64,000 nucleotides of DNA, from the NCBI GenBank assembly GCA_035235625.1, contig CP141142.1, positions 31,568,995 to 31,632,994 of the forward strand. The letters are read 5' to 3'. The notes beneath the pieces are model-generated. The model saw only the letters and a program-made list of their open reading frames with translations. It did not search any database and was not told the DNA's origin. A program made the translations under genes and the position numbers. Positions 33,564 to 48,480 of the stretch are shown in pieces. This stretch comes from Saururus chinensis. Its lineage: Eukaryota > Streptophyta > Magnoliopsida > Piperales > Saururaceae. The number at the start of each line of letters is the position of its first letter. The first letter of the stretch is position 1.

Positions 33564-36296
33564 AAACGAACAAGTGGTATCTGAGGTGAATTATCATTGT
33601 TTTTTGGTTTGGGCTTGTTTTTGTTGACATGAAATTCAAAAAGATGATTAACTTGTTTCTCTTTGTTTCAAATTTTGTCGTTGCTATAAACAACTATGTT
33701 TTCTATGAGTTGAAGTTTCTTAGATATGAGTTTTGTGCCATGGAAAAAGTTGAAGGAATTTGTCAAAGGCAAAGAAAATTCACATAAACATCTTTCCATT
33801 AGTCAATTTGGGAATGACAAGAGTGGAATAAAATATATTGATCACAAAAATTAAAATTCCCTAGGATGCACTAAATTTGTTAAAGCTAGTAAGTTGAATG
33901 ATAATGATGCCCATTCTTCTAATTCTAAATATTTTGTTAAATTACAACATCCTAGGAAAAAACCAATTGCTAAATTTGAAACTAACAAGAAAAAGTTAGT
34001 GAAGAAGACATCATATGTGAGGAATGATGTTCAAATCGATTTGTTGATACAAGTAACTTAGATGGGTTGAAATCTAAGAGAGCTTAACAAGAAGGTTCAA
34101 AACTTAGGATATAAGATACGCACAAAAAAATCTCTAAGATCTCCACATAGGTTGATTGCCCATAATGCTCATCACAAGAAAGAACAAAATATGCATGCAA
34201 AATCTCTTAGAAAAGTTATCAATGTCAAAAACTTAAAGGCCCATCATAAATTGTGAAAACTAGAACCATTTGGGTTAAGAAAGAAGATCTCAAGTGTAAT
34301 GTTGTTCACACTATTTTGAAAACCCAACACTCTAACATATGGTACTAGATAATAGATGTCCAAAAAGCATGACTAATGACAAGACTACTTCACACATTTG
34401 GTAGAGAAACATGATGGGATAGTGACTTTTGGTGATAGGAGAACAATTAAAGTTTATGGGGTTAATACTCTTTGTGTCTATGGTTTATTTGATTTTAATA
34501 ATTTTTTATTATGGTAGTGGCTTGAAAACATTTTTGTTAATCATTAGTCAAATTTGTAATTCTAGATTTATTGTTAAATTAAATAAATTTTTTTGCTATA
34601 TTATGGATAAATCTTAAATGACTTCTGTGAAAGGCATTAGGGCTCATGTAATTATTACTATATTATCCAATCTATTTTACAAATTTGTCATTGCTTGATA
34701 ATAGTTTTTTGTAGAATCAAAGATTTGGACTTGTGAATTTTAAAGATTTGACCATGATAACTAAGAATGGAGTCATTAGAGATGCCTCTGCACCGCAAAC
34801 TCTTGAAAATTTGGTATGTGGTGCTTGCCAAAAAGGGTAAATAATTTAAATCCCCTAACAAAAAGTTGAGACATGTTAGAATTGAAAAACCTTTGGAGTT
34901 AATTCATAAGGACCTTATGTAATCAATGCAAAGTCTTAGTTTAGGTGGGAAAATATATCTTGGTGATGGTTGATTATATATCAAGATTTACTTGGATTTT
35001 TAAGAGAAAAATATGATATTTTTTAAACATTAAATACCATTGCCTTGACTTTTTAAAACCTACGTGTATTGAAAATCAACATTATTAAAAGTGATAGGGG
35101 AGGTAAATTTTCTGATTATAGATCCAAGGAATTTTGTGATAAATATAGAATTTACTATGAGTTTTCTATTCCTAAAACCCCATAGAAAATGGGGTAGCTG
35201 AGAGAAAAATAGGACCATAAAGGAAATGATTGTAATGATGCTCCATGAGAAGAACTAGGCTAAATACTTTGGGGCATAAACTGTGAGCATTACTACCTAT
35301 ACCCTAATAGAGTCTACTTGAGACCTAGAACAATTTAAACTCCTTATGAATTGTGGAGAGGTAAAAAACCAATGTCAAACACTTAAGAGTTTTTGGGAGT
35401 CCTTACCAGATCTTGAGAGGTAGGGAAGATTCAGACAAATTTGATGGCAAGAATAATGAGAAGATATTTCCTTTAGTACTCTTTGACAAATAGGGTATAT
35501 AGGGTGTACAACAAAAGAATTCATACTGTGATGGAATCTTCTAATGTGATTGTTAATGATGCACAAATGTTTGAGAATCAACAACAAAGTAATGAGAAAA
35601 TTAAACAGAAGGTTGATGACTATTTTGGTGATAATGATTCACCTTATGTTTTCAGTAATGAAGATCATGAGGAAGAGGTTCAAGTTGGGGAAATTCTTGA
35701 TGATCATAGAAATGATCATGAAGAGCACGTAGATGCACAAAATTTTGATGGAGAACAAGAGGAATCTCAAGCTAAACAAGGTAAGTACCTTTTTTGGTTC
35801 AAAAAGACCATCCTAAGTCTAATATGATTGGTGATATAAATGGTGTAAAAACTAGACACCAATTTAAAGAACAAGCCAATTTTTTTGTTATGTGTTACTA
35901 AGATAACCAAAGAAGAGTGATGAAACACTTTAGATGAGAACAAGATCAATGCAATGTAAGAAGAACTAAGTCAATTCAAAAGAATTGAAGTTTAGTTTCT
36001 TGTTTCAAGACTAAAAGAAGGCAATGTGATTGACACAAAGTGGTTCTACAAGAAAAAACTGTTGAACAAAGAAACATTGTCAGAAACAAATCCATATTAG
36101 TTGCACATGGATACACACGAATAGAAGATATTGATTTTAATGAAGTATTTGCTCAAGTAGCAAGACTTGAGTCCATTAAACTTCTCCTTCTTATGGCTTG
36201 TCATCTTAAATTTAAAGTTTATCATATGAATGTCAATAGTGCTTTCTTAAATGGAAATGTAAAAGAACAAGTGTATGGGACACAAATATTTGATGC
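33564..36296 (+). mobile_element. Broken Ty1/copia (Sirevirus-like) internal region
   Basis: A primer-binding site TGGTATCTGAGG (33575-33586) matches the initiator-Met tRNA type at 10 of 12 bases. Copia landmarks follow in order. There is a protease/pre-integrase stretch near 34420-34620 and integrase with KSDRGG-like and NGVAER-like motifs near 35085-35205. A YRVYNKR...TVMES linker near 35498 is typical of Sirevirus-type elements, and the reverse transcriptase N-terminal part at 36040-36290 includes VARLESIKLLL and SAFLNG. The pol region stops there and no 3' LTR follows directly. Broken in many places and old. Confidence 0.85.
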
Positions 36297-37940
36297 ATGA
36301 TGTATGGATATGGAAGCATCTCATGTATATGCCTATGTAGAAAGTCATCATCCGTCCAAAGATGATGGAAGGCAAATCTAACTTGAGTTGGGTCTTGGAG
36401 AGTAGATAGAGAACTTGACCCATCATTCAATTAGCCCTGTCCTTGTGGGCACTCCATATATCGTATTGTGCAATCACATGAAGCAATCTAAAGTCTGAGG
36501 TCATATAATAAGATGGTGTCACTGTATCAAGAGAACATCCTCGCACTATGTCAAATGGCCAAAGTTGTGTTTTCGTCAAGAAAAATGTATCCATCATAAA
36601 GAGGATAACACATCAGTCGTCGCTTGACTTTGATCGCAATGGCAATGATGCAATCACTAATCCTATCAAAGTCTTCACCTTATCCATCTAAAAAATTTGA
36701 AAATAAATCCTAGGGCTAACAAAAAAACTACGTACTAAAGATAAACAATAAGGAATACCAAGAAAATTTTAAAAAACTTAAAATTTAATAAAAATCATCC
36801 ATTTTTAAAAATACTGAATTACCCTAAAGATTATTTACCCTTCTAGATCTCAAATTTCGACACAAGATAGATTTTAATGAATAGATCAAACAACAATCAT
36901 TTTGAACTTAACCTCATGAAATTTTGAGATTCTCAGTTTTGGGCTGTTTTTGAAGAAATAAATGTGAAATAGTTGAAAGCTCACAATTTAACAGTTATTG
37001 AAATTGCATGAAAATTGAAAGAATTGTAGATCAACCTATTTAAAATATTCATACTGTTCAAAATTATTAAAATTATTGTGAAAATCACTATAACTCAAAA
37101 TTGAGTTTTCGACCTTGGCCAAGACGAAAAATGAGAATTTGATGATGAAAACTAGTGTAAATCCATGTAAAAAGGTTGTAGATCACCTTCCACCCCCTCC
37201 ATCTTTCTTTTTCAAGAGTTTAGAGCAAATGAGGGTTTTTTAAGTGTAAACCATTATTATAACCAAATGTTCACATTCATAATGGACACCAATGATTGGT
37301 CGTTAAACACTAGTGATCAATCGCTTTTGAATTTTGTAAATTTTATTTATTTTTTAAAAAATTCCAAAAAAATCAAAAAAAATTCCTATTACAATCAAGT
37401 CAAACTTCCTCTACAAATCAAATAAAAATATCAAACAGTCAAAAAGTCACATAATGAGCTCTCTTGTTAATTGTCATTAATTTAGCCTTAATTTAAGTAC
37501 ATCCACATACTATGGTTAATAATATCTTGCCTTAAATGAGTTTACTCCATTAGTTTGTAATTTTTAATCTTTATTTTTTTTTAAATATTTTAATTTTCTT
37601 TGATTAATTTTTTTAAGAAACCACCAATGTTTAACTTTTGTCTCCTTTACTCATGTATCTCTCAAGGTTTTTCTTATTCAAAAGTGACAAATTTATTCCG
37701 GCACTAATAAAGACAAAATTATCATTTTTTACTTACAATAACTAAAATCTATTTACATCATTTTCTAAAAGAAGTAGGAAAATAATCTCATAAGAATTTT
37801 TTCCCTTACCTTTTTATGGTTTATGATATTTTTCTTCAATTCATTTTTGTAGGACTTGGCTCTTTATGAATACTCTCAACTTACATCATTCATTTATTTT
37901 TCATTTTGTGCCTCATATTTTTTAAATGCCAAGTGGATAG
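36297..37940. other. Intergenic, AT-rich, no genes recognised
   Basis: No domain-bearing frame was found. A segment near 37290-37330 (GATTGGTCG, GATCAATCG) resembles the GATCGATT-rich part of the Sirevirus-like LTR family and may be eroded LTR DNA. Confidence 0.4.
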
Positions 37941-37944
37941 GGGC

Positions 37945-38350
37945 TATCACACTAAAAGATCAACCTATCTTTTGATCAACTGATCGATCAGCTATGATCT
38001 CGGCTTAAAATTTGACAAATAATCACTTAAAAGATCAATCTCTATAAGTCCTATGTTCAAATTTGATCGATCCCTTATGAACAATTTTTAAGATTTTGAC
38101 CTTTATTTTCCCAAAATTTCAAAATGCACTATGAATAATTATTTTTACTTAATTCTAAGTTATTTGTGTATGTGAGTGTGTGTATTATACCTTCAAACCT
38201 TTAACATTCAATGTACTCTTCAACCTTGAACTTTTAGAATGCATATACTCCTACTTTTTGAGTCTTTCAATTTCAAATCTAACTCACTCTTTACACCAAT
38301 ATAATCATACTTTAAGACTAAGATTGTACATGAAGTTTCAACATAGTTTC
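37945..38350 (-). mobile_element. Eroded fragment of the Sirevirus-like LTR
   Basis: GATCAACTGATCGATCAGCT near 37974 and TACTCCTACTTTTTGAGTCT near 38247 match, in order, the minus-oriented copies at 47100-47560 and 58540-58930. The boundaries are unclear. The following 38351-39011 shows nothing further that I recognise. Confidence 0.45.
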
Positions 38351-39011
38351 AATTGTTGAAATCAACAAATTACAATCATATTGACAGGTTGAAGAGCCTA
38401 TCAATGGTGCTTATAATCATTTATATATTACACGATTGAACCTTATTCAAATCATCTTCTCTCTTTCCTCAATTACTTCCCTTAACTTCCCAAGGTATTG
38501 CCAAAGTCGAGGCATCATTAAAACATATTAAAATAATAAAGATACATCCTTTTACCCTTAGTCATGGATTATCTTAATAAATCCGCCCACCAACTTTATT
38601 CTCATGATCCTAACATCAAGAAGGCTAATATTTTAGTAATAGGCACCAATCCTACCACAAATTTATTAGATCCAGAAGCTAAAAATCCTTTTTATTAAGT
38701 TCTCATTCTCCAAAAATTGTGTTTTCCTTGAAATAACTTGAATCCACCAAATTTTCCTCCTCACATAGCTCTAGCCACCCCCCACAATTTGGGATGTATT
38801 TGGGCCTTTTTTACTGGAAGAAAACCCTCCACATGAAGTAAGATATTTTTTAAGTTAATTAGTGGCATGTTGAAGAGCTGACCCATTAACTTTAATGTGT
38901 CGAAGGATTTGTCAACATAGTCCTATTTTCTAAAATTTCCTTTAATATTAAACTTCTCTATAATTTTTTGAAGATAATTTCAGCTGTTGGATCAAAAATT
39001 TTATGTGTTAC

Positions 39012-40409
39012 TGATTGTTTATAATTGAACCCTTTGTAAGTATACAAGGTAATTGTACTAGGATAAGTATTAAAAGGTTGTCGAACCTCATGGATGGTTG
39101 AATTAATTACTAAATTTAAAAAAAGAATTCATTAATTAAAAATTAAAATAAACTTAAACTTAAATTAAATAAAGAAGATAAACTAAAATGAAGAGATCAA
39201 TATAATGACAATTGCTTAAGAAATCGAATCTACTATAGAACTGTAACAATTCTTTAACCCTTAATCTAAATCTAGTATAAATATGAACAAGTGTTCTCTG
39301 CTACAAGTTAGAATTACTTTAGAAATAATTATTAATTAAATCTATGGTATGAACTATCTTCAATAATAACACGAATCATCTACACTAAACTAACCTATAG
39401 GCATAACTCGTTTAATCTTAGTATAATTTATCTAATTTATTAATCATATAAATATTAAAACTATTATATGACCATCTCATCTAAATCATGAAAATTAGAA
39501 TCAATGCAAATCTCAAAACTATATTAATTTATCATCTACATAACAATAAATTAACATAGAATTGAATAAACTTAAAAAGTTCTTCTATTAAAAAGAAAAT
39601 CTTTGTTATACAAATCGTCATTAATCACAGCTAAGATCTAAATTAAAAATAAAAAATAAAATTTATTTATAGTTTCATCAACTCATAAGTAAAAGAAAAT
39701 TTTAACCTTGTATGGTAGAAAAAAACACTTGAACCTCCATTTAAAGCTTTGAATATTTCTCTATCTTCTTCTCCATTTTTTCTTTAAAAAATCTCGTAGA
39801 ATTCCTTAATTTCGAGCCTCATATGGCTTTATATATGCATAAAAGTCATATGAGGAAGTCTCATGGGAAAATGACTCAAAACTGACCTAAAATAGGAAAC
39901 TGCACATTATCTTGTTCGAATTGCTATACTATTTCTATAATCTAAAGAGTTTTGTTTAGTTTCATATCCAGTTTCTATTCATGAAGCTAAGTCTATTCAC
40001 TAGACAATTCATATTCCTGACAAGTTTTCTAACATATTTATTAAGCTATTTTGTTCATATCTATATTAATTTCCAACAAATTTGCAACTTAGAAAAGTTG
40101 TCTAAGTCATTTTAAAGTGTATTAATAGTATTTTTAAATATTTTTCATATTGTCTAAGGACCTCGATAAGTGCACCTTATCTACAAAACATAAAAAAATC
40201 GCATTTTAGACATGTAGAACATAAATAAAGTCTCAACTTAATCCAAATACATACCGTAACTACAAACAATTGAATTTAATTAATAATTAAACTAAAATAT
40301 TAATATTTATCTTAATATAAATAAACCATAATTAATCTTAATTAACCTAATAATATACTAACAAACAAGGTAAAAAAATATATAAAATATATTTTTTTTA
40401 CACTTATCA
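39012..40409 (-). mobile_element. Solo LTR, 1.40 kb, TGATAAGT type, copy 2
   Basis: Reverse-complement copy of the element at 17829-19259. Here AACCCTTTGTAAGTATACAA and AATTGTACTAGGATAAGTAT lie at the left and CACTTATCA at the right. Flanks GTTAC and GCTAG match at three of five positions, a decayed duplication. A minus-strand TATA-like site lies near 39828. No coding region. Confidence 0.8.
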
Positions 40410-40998
40410 GCTAGAGTTCTAGAACTCCATTTTGTCTCCAAAAATTCATCAAGTTGACTCCACTCCTTAGTTTGTTGAGTCAAACTTCACAGTGACTCAA
40501 AGGTAGCATGATTTCGGGGTAGACTCCATTACTCGAGTAAAACTTCAAAACTCAACAAACTACATTAGCTAATATAGCTTCCTTCTTTATAATCATTTTA
40601 TTTAAAATTTATATGCCAATAAAATAATATTAAACTACAATATTTGCATGAAATTTACATTATTTACCTAATAAATTGAATTTAATTTTGTTGTTTTCAA
40701 TTCACCAAAATTTTTCATATAAAATATTTGAATTTCATATATGACTTCGTAAAAGCTTTGTGTGAACTCCACTCAAATAGTTTCAAAATTGAGTTCGAGT
40801 CTTGAGTGTTTTACCATTGAGTTTTATGTCCATTGTGCTCATGTGCTAGATAAAATAAACAAGCATCGGTCACGATTACACTAAAATGCAAAAAATAATA
40901 AATATGTGGATTATAGCACAAATACACCAAAGATGAGGGGCTGATTCACAAAAAGGCCAGACTTCATTAATCAATATAAAAAACTGTATAATTTTATA
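40410..40998. other. Intergenic DNA without recognised features
   Basis: AT-rich DNA between the solo LTR and the MITE hairpin. No frames, repeats or motifs I can support. Confidence 0.4.
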
Positions 40999-41079
40999 CT
41001 CCCTCTGTTCTACATTAATAGCTTTATTTGGTATTTTAAAATGACCTAAATGGAGCTATTAATGTAGAACAAATGACAT
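40999..41079. mobile_element. Short MITE that folds into a near-perfect hairpin
   Basis: It begins CTCCCTCTGTTC after TA. The arms GTTCTACATTAATAGCT (41008-41024) and AGCTATTAATGTAGAAC (41054-41070) are exact reverse complements around a loop of about 29 bp. The left edge is Stowaway-like and the right edge is decayed. The transcript would form a miRNA-precursor-like stem, though I have no evidence for one. Confidence 0.75.
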
Positions 41080-41248
41080 ATTTTAAGTGGACAAGCAGTT
41101 TTGTATACTAAACAGTACAATACTAGCAGTTAAAAATTTAACCTCTATTACTACCAAGGTCAAATGTATTCTACCCCAACAACCATCTCTGGTCCCAACA
41201 ACCATCTCTGGTCTGAATATTAAATACAGTATAACACAAAGCTTCTAG

Positions 41249-43861
<2,613 letters not shown>

Positions 43862-44506
43862 TCAAGTCCAAAGATACTCTCTTTTGAGATTCTCGGGGAT
43901 TACATTGCTAGAAGATGCTAAATTCAACAACTGGGGAAGGTTACTGTAGTTACTGGCCATCATAATTGATCGCTCATCCAATTCAATTGGGTGATTAGGC
44001 AATGAAGGCTCCTGTTGCATCTGAATGCAAAGTATCTCTGCTTGGGCCACAGCTAGCTGCATTTGCAACTGTGATACTTGGTTTTGTAGGTAAGAGATTG
44101 CGCCCACGCAGCCATAAACGGGATCACGCACTCTCGCATTTGCCTCATAGACGAGGCTGCTCACAGCATCTGCCCTTTGATGAACTGGTAGCTCCTGTCA
44201 ATTATTGACAAAGTTATAAAAAAAAATTTGTCCCAGTGGCACTTAGCAATGTATGCAATTGCACCATGAGTGTGTGTGTGTGTCATGACTATAAGAGAGG
44301 GAAAGGCTCCCTGGTAATTAGGATCAGGGTGAGACCATTGACATATATACCTGTAACATTTTGCTTATATTGCTTGCTCCGAACACCTTGTGCACAATTG
44401 CAAACTTGTGGGGGTCATCGGAGGGAAAATAAGGCGCGAAAATGCAGTCCTTCGTGCAGCGTCGCCGGAGCAATTTGCACGAAGCACACGGCGAATTTCC
44501 TCCCAT
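43862..44506 (-). CDS. LOB-domain (LBD) transcription factor, class I, two exons
   Basis: Exon 1 is 44351-44506 and exon 2 is 43862-44194, with a GT-AG intron at 44195-44350, giving 162 residues. I chose the ATG at 44504-44506 because the in-frame TTG nine bases further upstream is not a plant start. The product begins MGGNSPCASCKLLRRRC. It has the LOB zinc-finger-like motif CX2CX6CX3C at C7, C10, C17 and C21. The GAS region lies around FGASN (42-46), and a leucine-zipper-like LX6LX3LX6 repeat covers residues 88-106. Class I LBD proteins are nuclear DNA-binding regulators of organ boundaries and meristem development. The intron position (after KMLQ) is usual for the family. The domain and the C-terminal ending KREYLWT resemble the LBD12 group from memory. 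The orthologue is not proven, so no symbol is given. The frame is intact and looks functional. Confidence 0.95.
44195..44350 (-). other. LBD intron, 156 bp, with a short GT repeat
   Basis: The donor GTATATATGT follows codon CAG, and the acceptor TAATTGACAG precedes GAG CTA. Both keep the LOB domain in frame. A GTGTGTGTGTGTGT run (44270-44284) lies within it. Confidence 0.93.
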
Positions 44507-44738
44507 TTGTGACAATTTTTTTGTAAGATAAAAGACAACAAAGAGAAAGGCTAATAAAAAAACAGAGGAGTTTGTTGAATAAGGATAATGGCTAAGCCTG
44601 TGGAACTCTAAGGTGGTGAAGAAGGAAAGAAGAAAAGGAGGAGAGGGAGCTGAGCAAGGGGGTAGTACTGTTGCCTAAGGAAAGATGTTGAGGTGATGAG
44701 CAAATGAGGGGAGCTGAAGTGTAGGGGATTGGGTTCTA

Positions 44739-44745
44739 ATTTATA
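44739..44745 (-). promoter_or_regulatory. Probable TATA box of the LBD gene
   Basis: TATAAAT on the minus strand lies about 235 bp upstream of the start codon. The implied 5' untranslated region is pyrimidine-rich (CTCCTCCTTTTCTTCTTTCC near 44625-44645), common for plant leaders. No other strong TATA lies nearer. Confidence 0.5.
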
Positions 44746-46440
44746 GTATTATAAGTCCCTGTTAGCCTAAACATACATGATTAATATAATCATAATTTAT
44801 AGTATTATTTCTGTACACTGCACTTAAGATTACCAAATTAGGCTTCCACCTCCAGGTGACGGAGATGAATACAGCCTGATCCTCACCGTTCATCTCATCC
44901 ACGTGAAATCCAAGGTCTAGAATCTTTTCCTATCATGACAATGTTTCAACTTCATCTGGCCAGCCGACTGAGTCAAATGGACCTGATCACACACAGCTCT
45001 TCAAGACAAGTTTCCTTGTGGGCATGAAGGGCAATCTAGTAATTTCAACTGAATATGTTTTAACAAGTCTTGGGAGGGGAACGTGCAGAACCGAGGGGTT
45101 GACCGCCGCCGAGCCGCGTAAAGGGCTGGCCATGTCCATGCAGGAGGAGGGTTTTGGCTCACACGTTCATCTTTGACTCTCCGTCCATGCTCTTTAACAA
45201 GTGAGAAAGAGAAGCGAACAAACATTCACGTCGAGCCGATCTCCCTCCGGCTCCCCAGGATTAGGGTTTGCATCTTTTCCAACCTTGTCGCCATCAACTT
45301 CCTCTGCATTATTTCTTTGTTTTCCAAGCTAACGCATCCATTTGAAGAAATAAAAAATCCTGAACCGAGCTTTCAACATTGTCATGGAACAAAATTTCAA
45401 CAACAAAAAGGAGAGACAGAATACACATTCTAATTGCAGTTGTCGACTATTTTCTATACAAAAAGTTAGATTAAAATTTGGACAATGGATGCTCGTCTAC
45501 CTGCACTGTTATAATGGTCATTCACTTGTAGATTGACTAAGCTGTTTGTCGGTATGGGGTACTTCAGTGCAATTTGGAATGTAGTCTCTGACTGAAGAAC
45601 TTTGTAAATTGGACTAGAAGTGGAGTTCTTATTCTTGGCGGTTTCCTCCATGTTAGCATCGGTGGAAAAGATTGCATGTTATACACGGGGACAAATAGAC
45701 GGTGTTTGAGTCTTTGAGAAACACGTGAAGAGCTTCCAAATTAATGATTGCTTCCAACTTAATGATTTCAAGGTTCCTTCTTTGAATTCTAGAATTCAAG
45801 TTGTTTCATAATCACCTACATTGTCACGTTTTTTTCCTTACTGTAACGGGTATGAAAATTCAAATTTTAGCAAGTCTGCAATTCCATGTTGCACATACAT
45901 ATGTAAGTGGTAATAAATGAAATTTCTCACATGATATTCAAAATGAGATCTACACACTTGGCTAATTGTCTCAATGTTACTGCATTATTAAAAGTAGGAG
46001 ACTATCACACATTACCCGGTCAATATTGAAGAATTTAAGCATTATCTTGATTTTCCTTTGAAATCCAGTTTTACTTACTTTTGGACCAAAATACCCCATA
46101 AACCTATTCCCATATGCTATCCAACAAAATCTTAAACCTAATCCAGCCATCTCTCTAGGCTGTAATCATAGGCAACCTTTTTCCATCCTTAATCTCCACT
46201 GAGTATTCCCATTATCCATCCATTCCTCTTCTTTAGGCTTACTTTTTCTCCTACCGTAATATTTCTTGGATCATTTCTCTATCTAAGAAGATTTAGAGTG
46301 CTGCCAATAAAAGAAAGCACATTTTGAGACTTTTTTCCTTCATCACTTGAATAACTTCTCCGCCACTACCATATAATCTTTAAGTTGCAAGGATATGCCC
46401 AAATAACTGTCATGCAAGTGGGTATTGTGCAACTCCCAAA
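44746..46440. other. Upstream intergenic DNA of the LBD gene
   Basis: Mostly unique-looking sequence. The stretch 45170-45310 (GATTAGGGTTTGCATC, CT-rich) resembles a plant 5' untranslated region on the plus strand, but no exon could be followed from it. No transposon ends were recognised. Confidence 0.4.
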
Positions 46441-46449
46441 CTGTAAATC

Positions 46450-47690
46450 AAATGTCCTTCAGTGCTTAAGGGTCATTACAGTGCCTCATAGTTCATAAGG
46501 CGGCAAGATGTGATCTTTATGCATGAAATAAGATTATTACTAATAATAAATTAAAACATAAAATTACATAAAGTTCTCGCAAGGAATTTTTACTTAGAAG
46601 CCCAACTAGAAAAATATCACACGACCGCTCTAAGCAAATTAACCAATGCACTATAAACATTTAAAACTTAAATGATTTTGAGTTACCAATCTCCTCTTCT
46701 AAAAGTCCTCGAAAATTCTTGGCCACCAAATGCTTGTGAACTTTATTTTTGTCATTGTCTTCACTAGTACAACTTATTATGCGTGAAACTCCAATTAAAG
46801 TCATTCATGATTAACTTTAGTAATCTCCTCTTGTGTATAATATATTTGTGACTCTCACAACTCATAAAATTAATTTACAAAAATTTTAGAAATCAATTAC
46901 TCACTTTTCTATTGATTTTTAGACTATTTCTCAAAGTAAGAAGAAATTAAGTATAAAGCTCTCAATTCTTTTCTCTAAAAAAATTTCTTTACCTCTCTTA
47001 TAATTTCGTCCTTTTTATCTCCTTATATAATGGTCTAAGTTATTTAATGTCTTTATCTTTAATAGGAAAGAAATTGATCCCAGAATGAACTATTTTAAGT
47101 AACCACGTTATAGTCTAATTGATCAGTCTATAGGGCAATCAATCATTCTTTGTTATATTCTAAAATTCTAACAAATTGATCACTTATTTCAATAGTGCAA
47201 CTAATAATTCACTGCTCTGGACCTAACCAAATTCTTCCAATTAATCTATTTGCCAAAACAATCAATCATTCAATGTTGTAGAAAAAATCCCAAACCTCAT
47301 TCACCCTATCATTAGCTATTCAAGGATGATCGATTGCTTTTGAACTAATCTATGATATTTTATCCTTTTTGATCCATTTTTTCCTAATAATCACACAATG
47401 TATTTTCTATAAAAAAAAACTTAAGTGTTTGTGGTTTGCATGTAGGTGATATTTACCTTTTACTCTTCAAACTTCAATTATTTTGATTAAGTCTTCCACA
47501 TTAAATCTTCAGAATATGTCTCCTCCAATTCATCAAGTAATTCAATAATAAATTTGATTTGATACATCACTAATCTAGTCAATTTTCACAAGGCTTAATT
47601 ACACACATGAATGTACATAGTTTAGATCATTGAAATATAGTCAATTAAAATAGATATGCCACATATGTTATAATACAAATGAGATGTTCC
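46450..47690 (-). mobile_element. Sirevirus-like LTR, minus orientation, probably solo
   Basis: This matches the copy at 57840-59110 in the same order: GGTCATTACAGTGCCTCA near 46469, an AACCAATGCACTATAAACAT stretch, a GATCAGTCTATAGGGCAATC region near 47119, and TATGTCTCCTCCAATT near 47515. The right end read in reverse, TGTTGATCCCAAAATTGG (near 47695-47712), could be the LTR start. No pol sequence was seen on either side. Decayed; edges approximate. Confidence 0.6.
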
Positions 47691-47789
47691 TCCTCCAATT
47701 TTGGGATCAACACAAAAATAAAATGTGATAATATTCTTAACATGTTAAATAACATAAAATTGATCTGACATTGAGTATATAGCGATCCA

Positions 47790-48000
47790 ATCAACTTAAT
47801 AATAGTATTGTATCCATTCAACAATATATATAATTGTATAATTGGTTCAATAATATTTAATGAATTGATTCAACAATATTGTCATGTTGATTCAATGATA
47901 TCTACATATTGTTCCATTGGTTTAACAATATTGTTGAATCAAATCAATAATATTGTTGTATTGTTCCCACTATATGTACATATTGTGGAATCAATGTATT
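47790..48000. repeat. Array built on AACAATATTGTT palindromes
   Basis: Units such as ATTGATTCAACAATATTGT and GGTTTAACAATATTGTTGAA recur at intervals of about 27-30 bp. Looser copies recur at 48290-48480 after the 110-bp duplication. The short frames here come from the repeat. Confidence 0.7.
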
Positions 48001-48220
48001 ATTGCTTGGACCTTTATATTGAAGCCTCATTGGACTATAAATCAAGTATCACCTAGTTAAGGGGCCATGAGCATACTATCCTGCAATGTCAATCAACTTA
48101 AAGAATTATCATTGCTTGGACCTTTATATTGAAGCCTCATTAGACTATAAATCAAGTATCACCGAATTAAGGGGCCATGAGCACACTATCCTATAATGTC
48201 AATCAACTAAAAGAATTATC
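48001..48220. repeat. 110-bp tandem duplication
   Basis: ATTGCTTGGACCTTTATATT begins each copy (48001 and 48111), and AAGAATTATC ends each. A handful of differences separate the copies. Confidence 0.95.
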
Positions 48221-48480
48221 AAGGACTTGAATAGTCTTGACGGCATATAAATATATTCATAACAATTTGCACCCAAAAATTAACAAGATAATTTTATTGG
48301 ATCAATTTAAAAATATCATCTTATCGTTATATTGTTTTGACAATATGATGATATTAGTTGGACAATACGATCATAACGTCGAATTGATTTGACAATACAT
48401 TCATATCTTTGAATTGATTTGACGATATTATCAAATTGATTCAACAATGTAATGATATCATCAAGCCTATTGTTCAATCA

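Noticed and set aside
38563-38700. A 45-codon ATG frame with protein-like look
   Set aside because: Too short, with no domain and no splice partners; it could be chance.
44507-44515. Start of the LBD protein at an upstream TTG
   Set aside because: Plant nuclear genes start at ATG. The first in-frame ATG (44504-44506) gives the usual short N-terminus before the first cysteine of the LOB domain.
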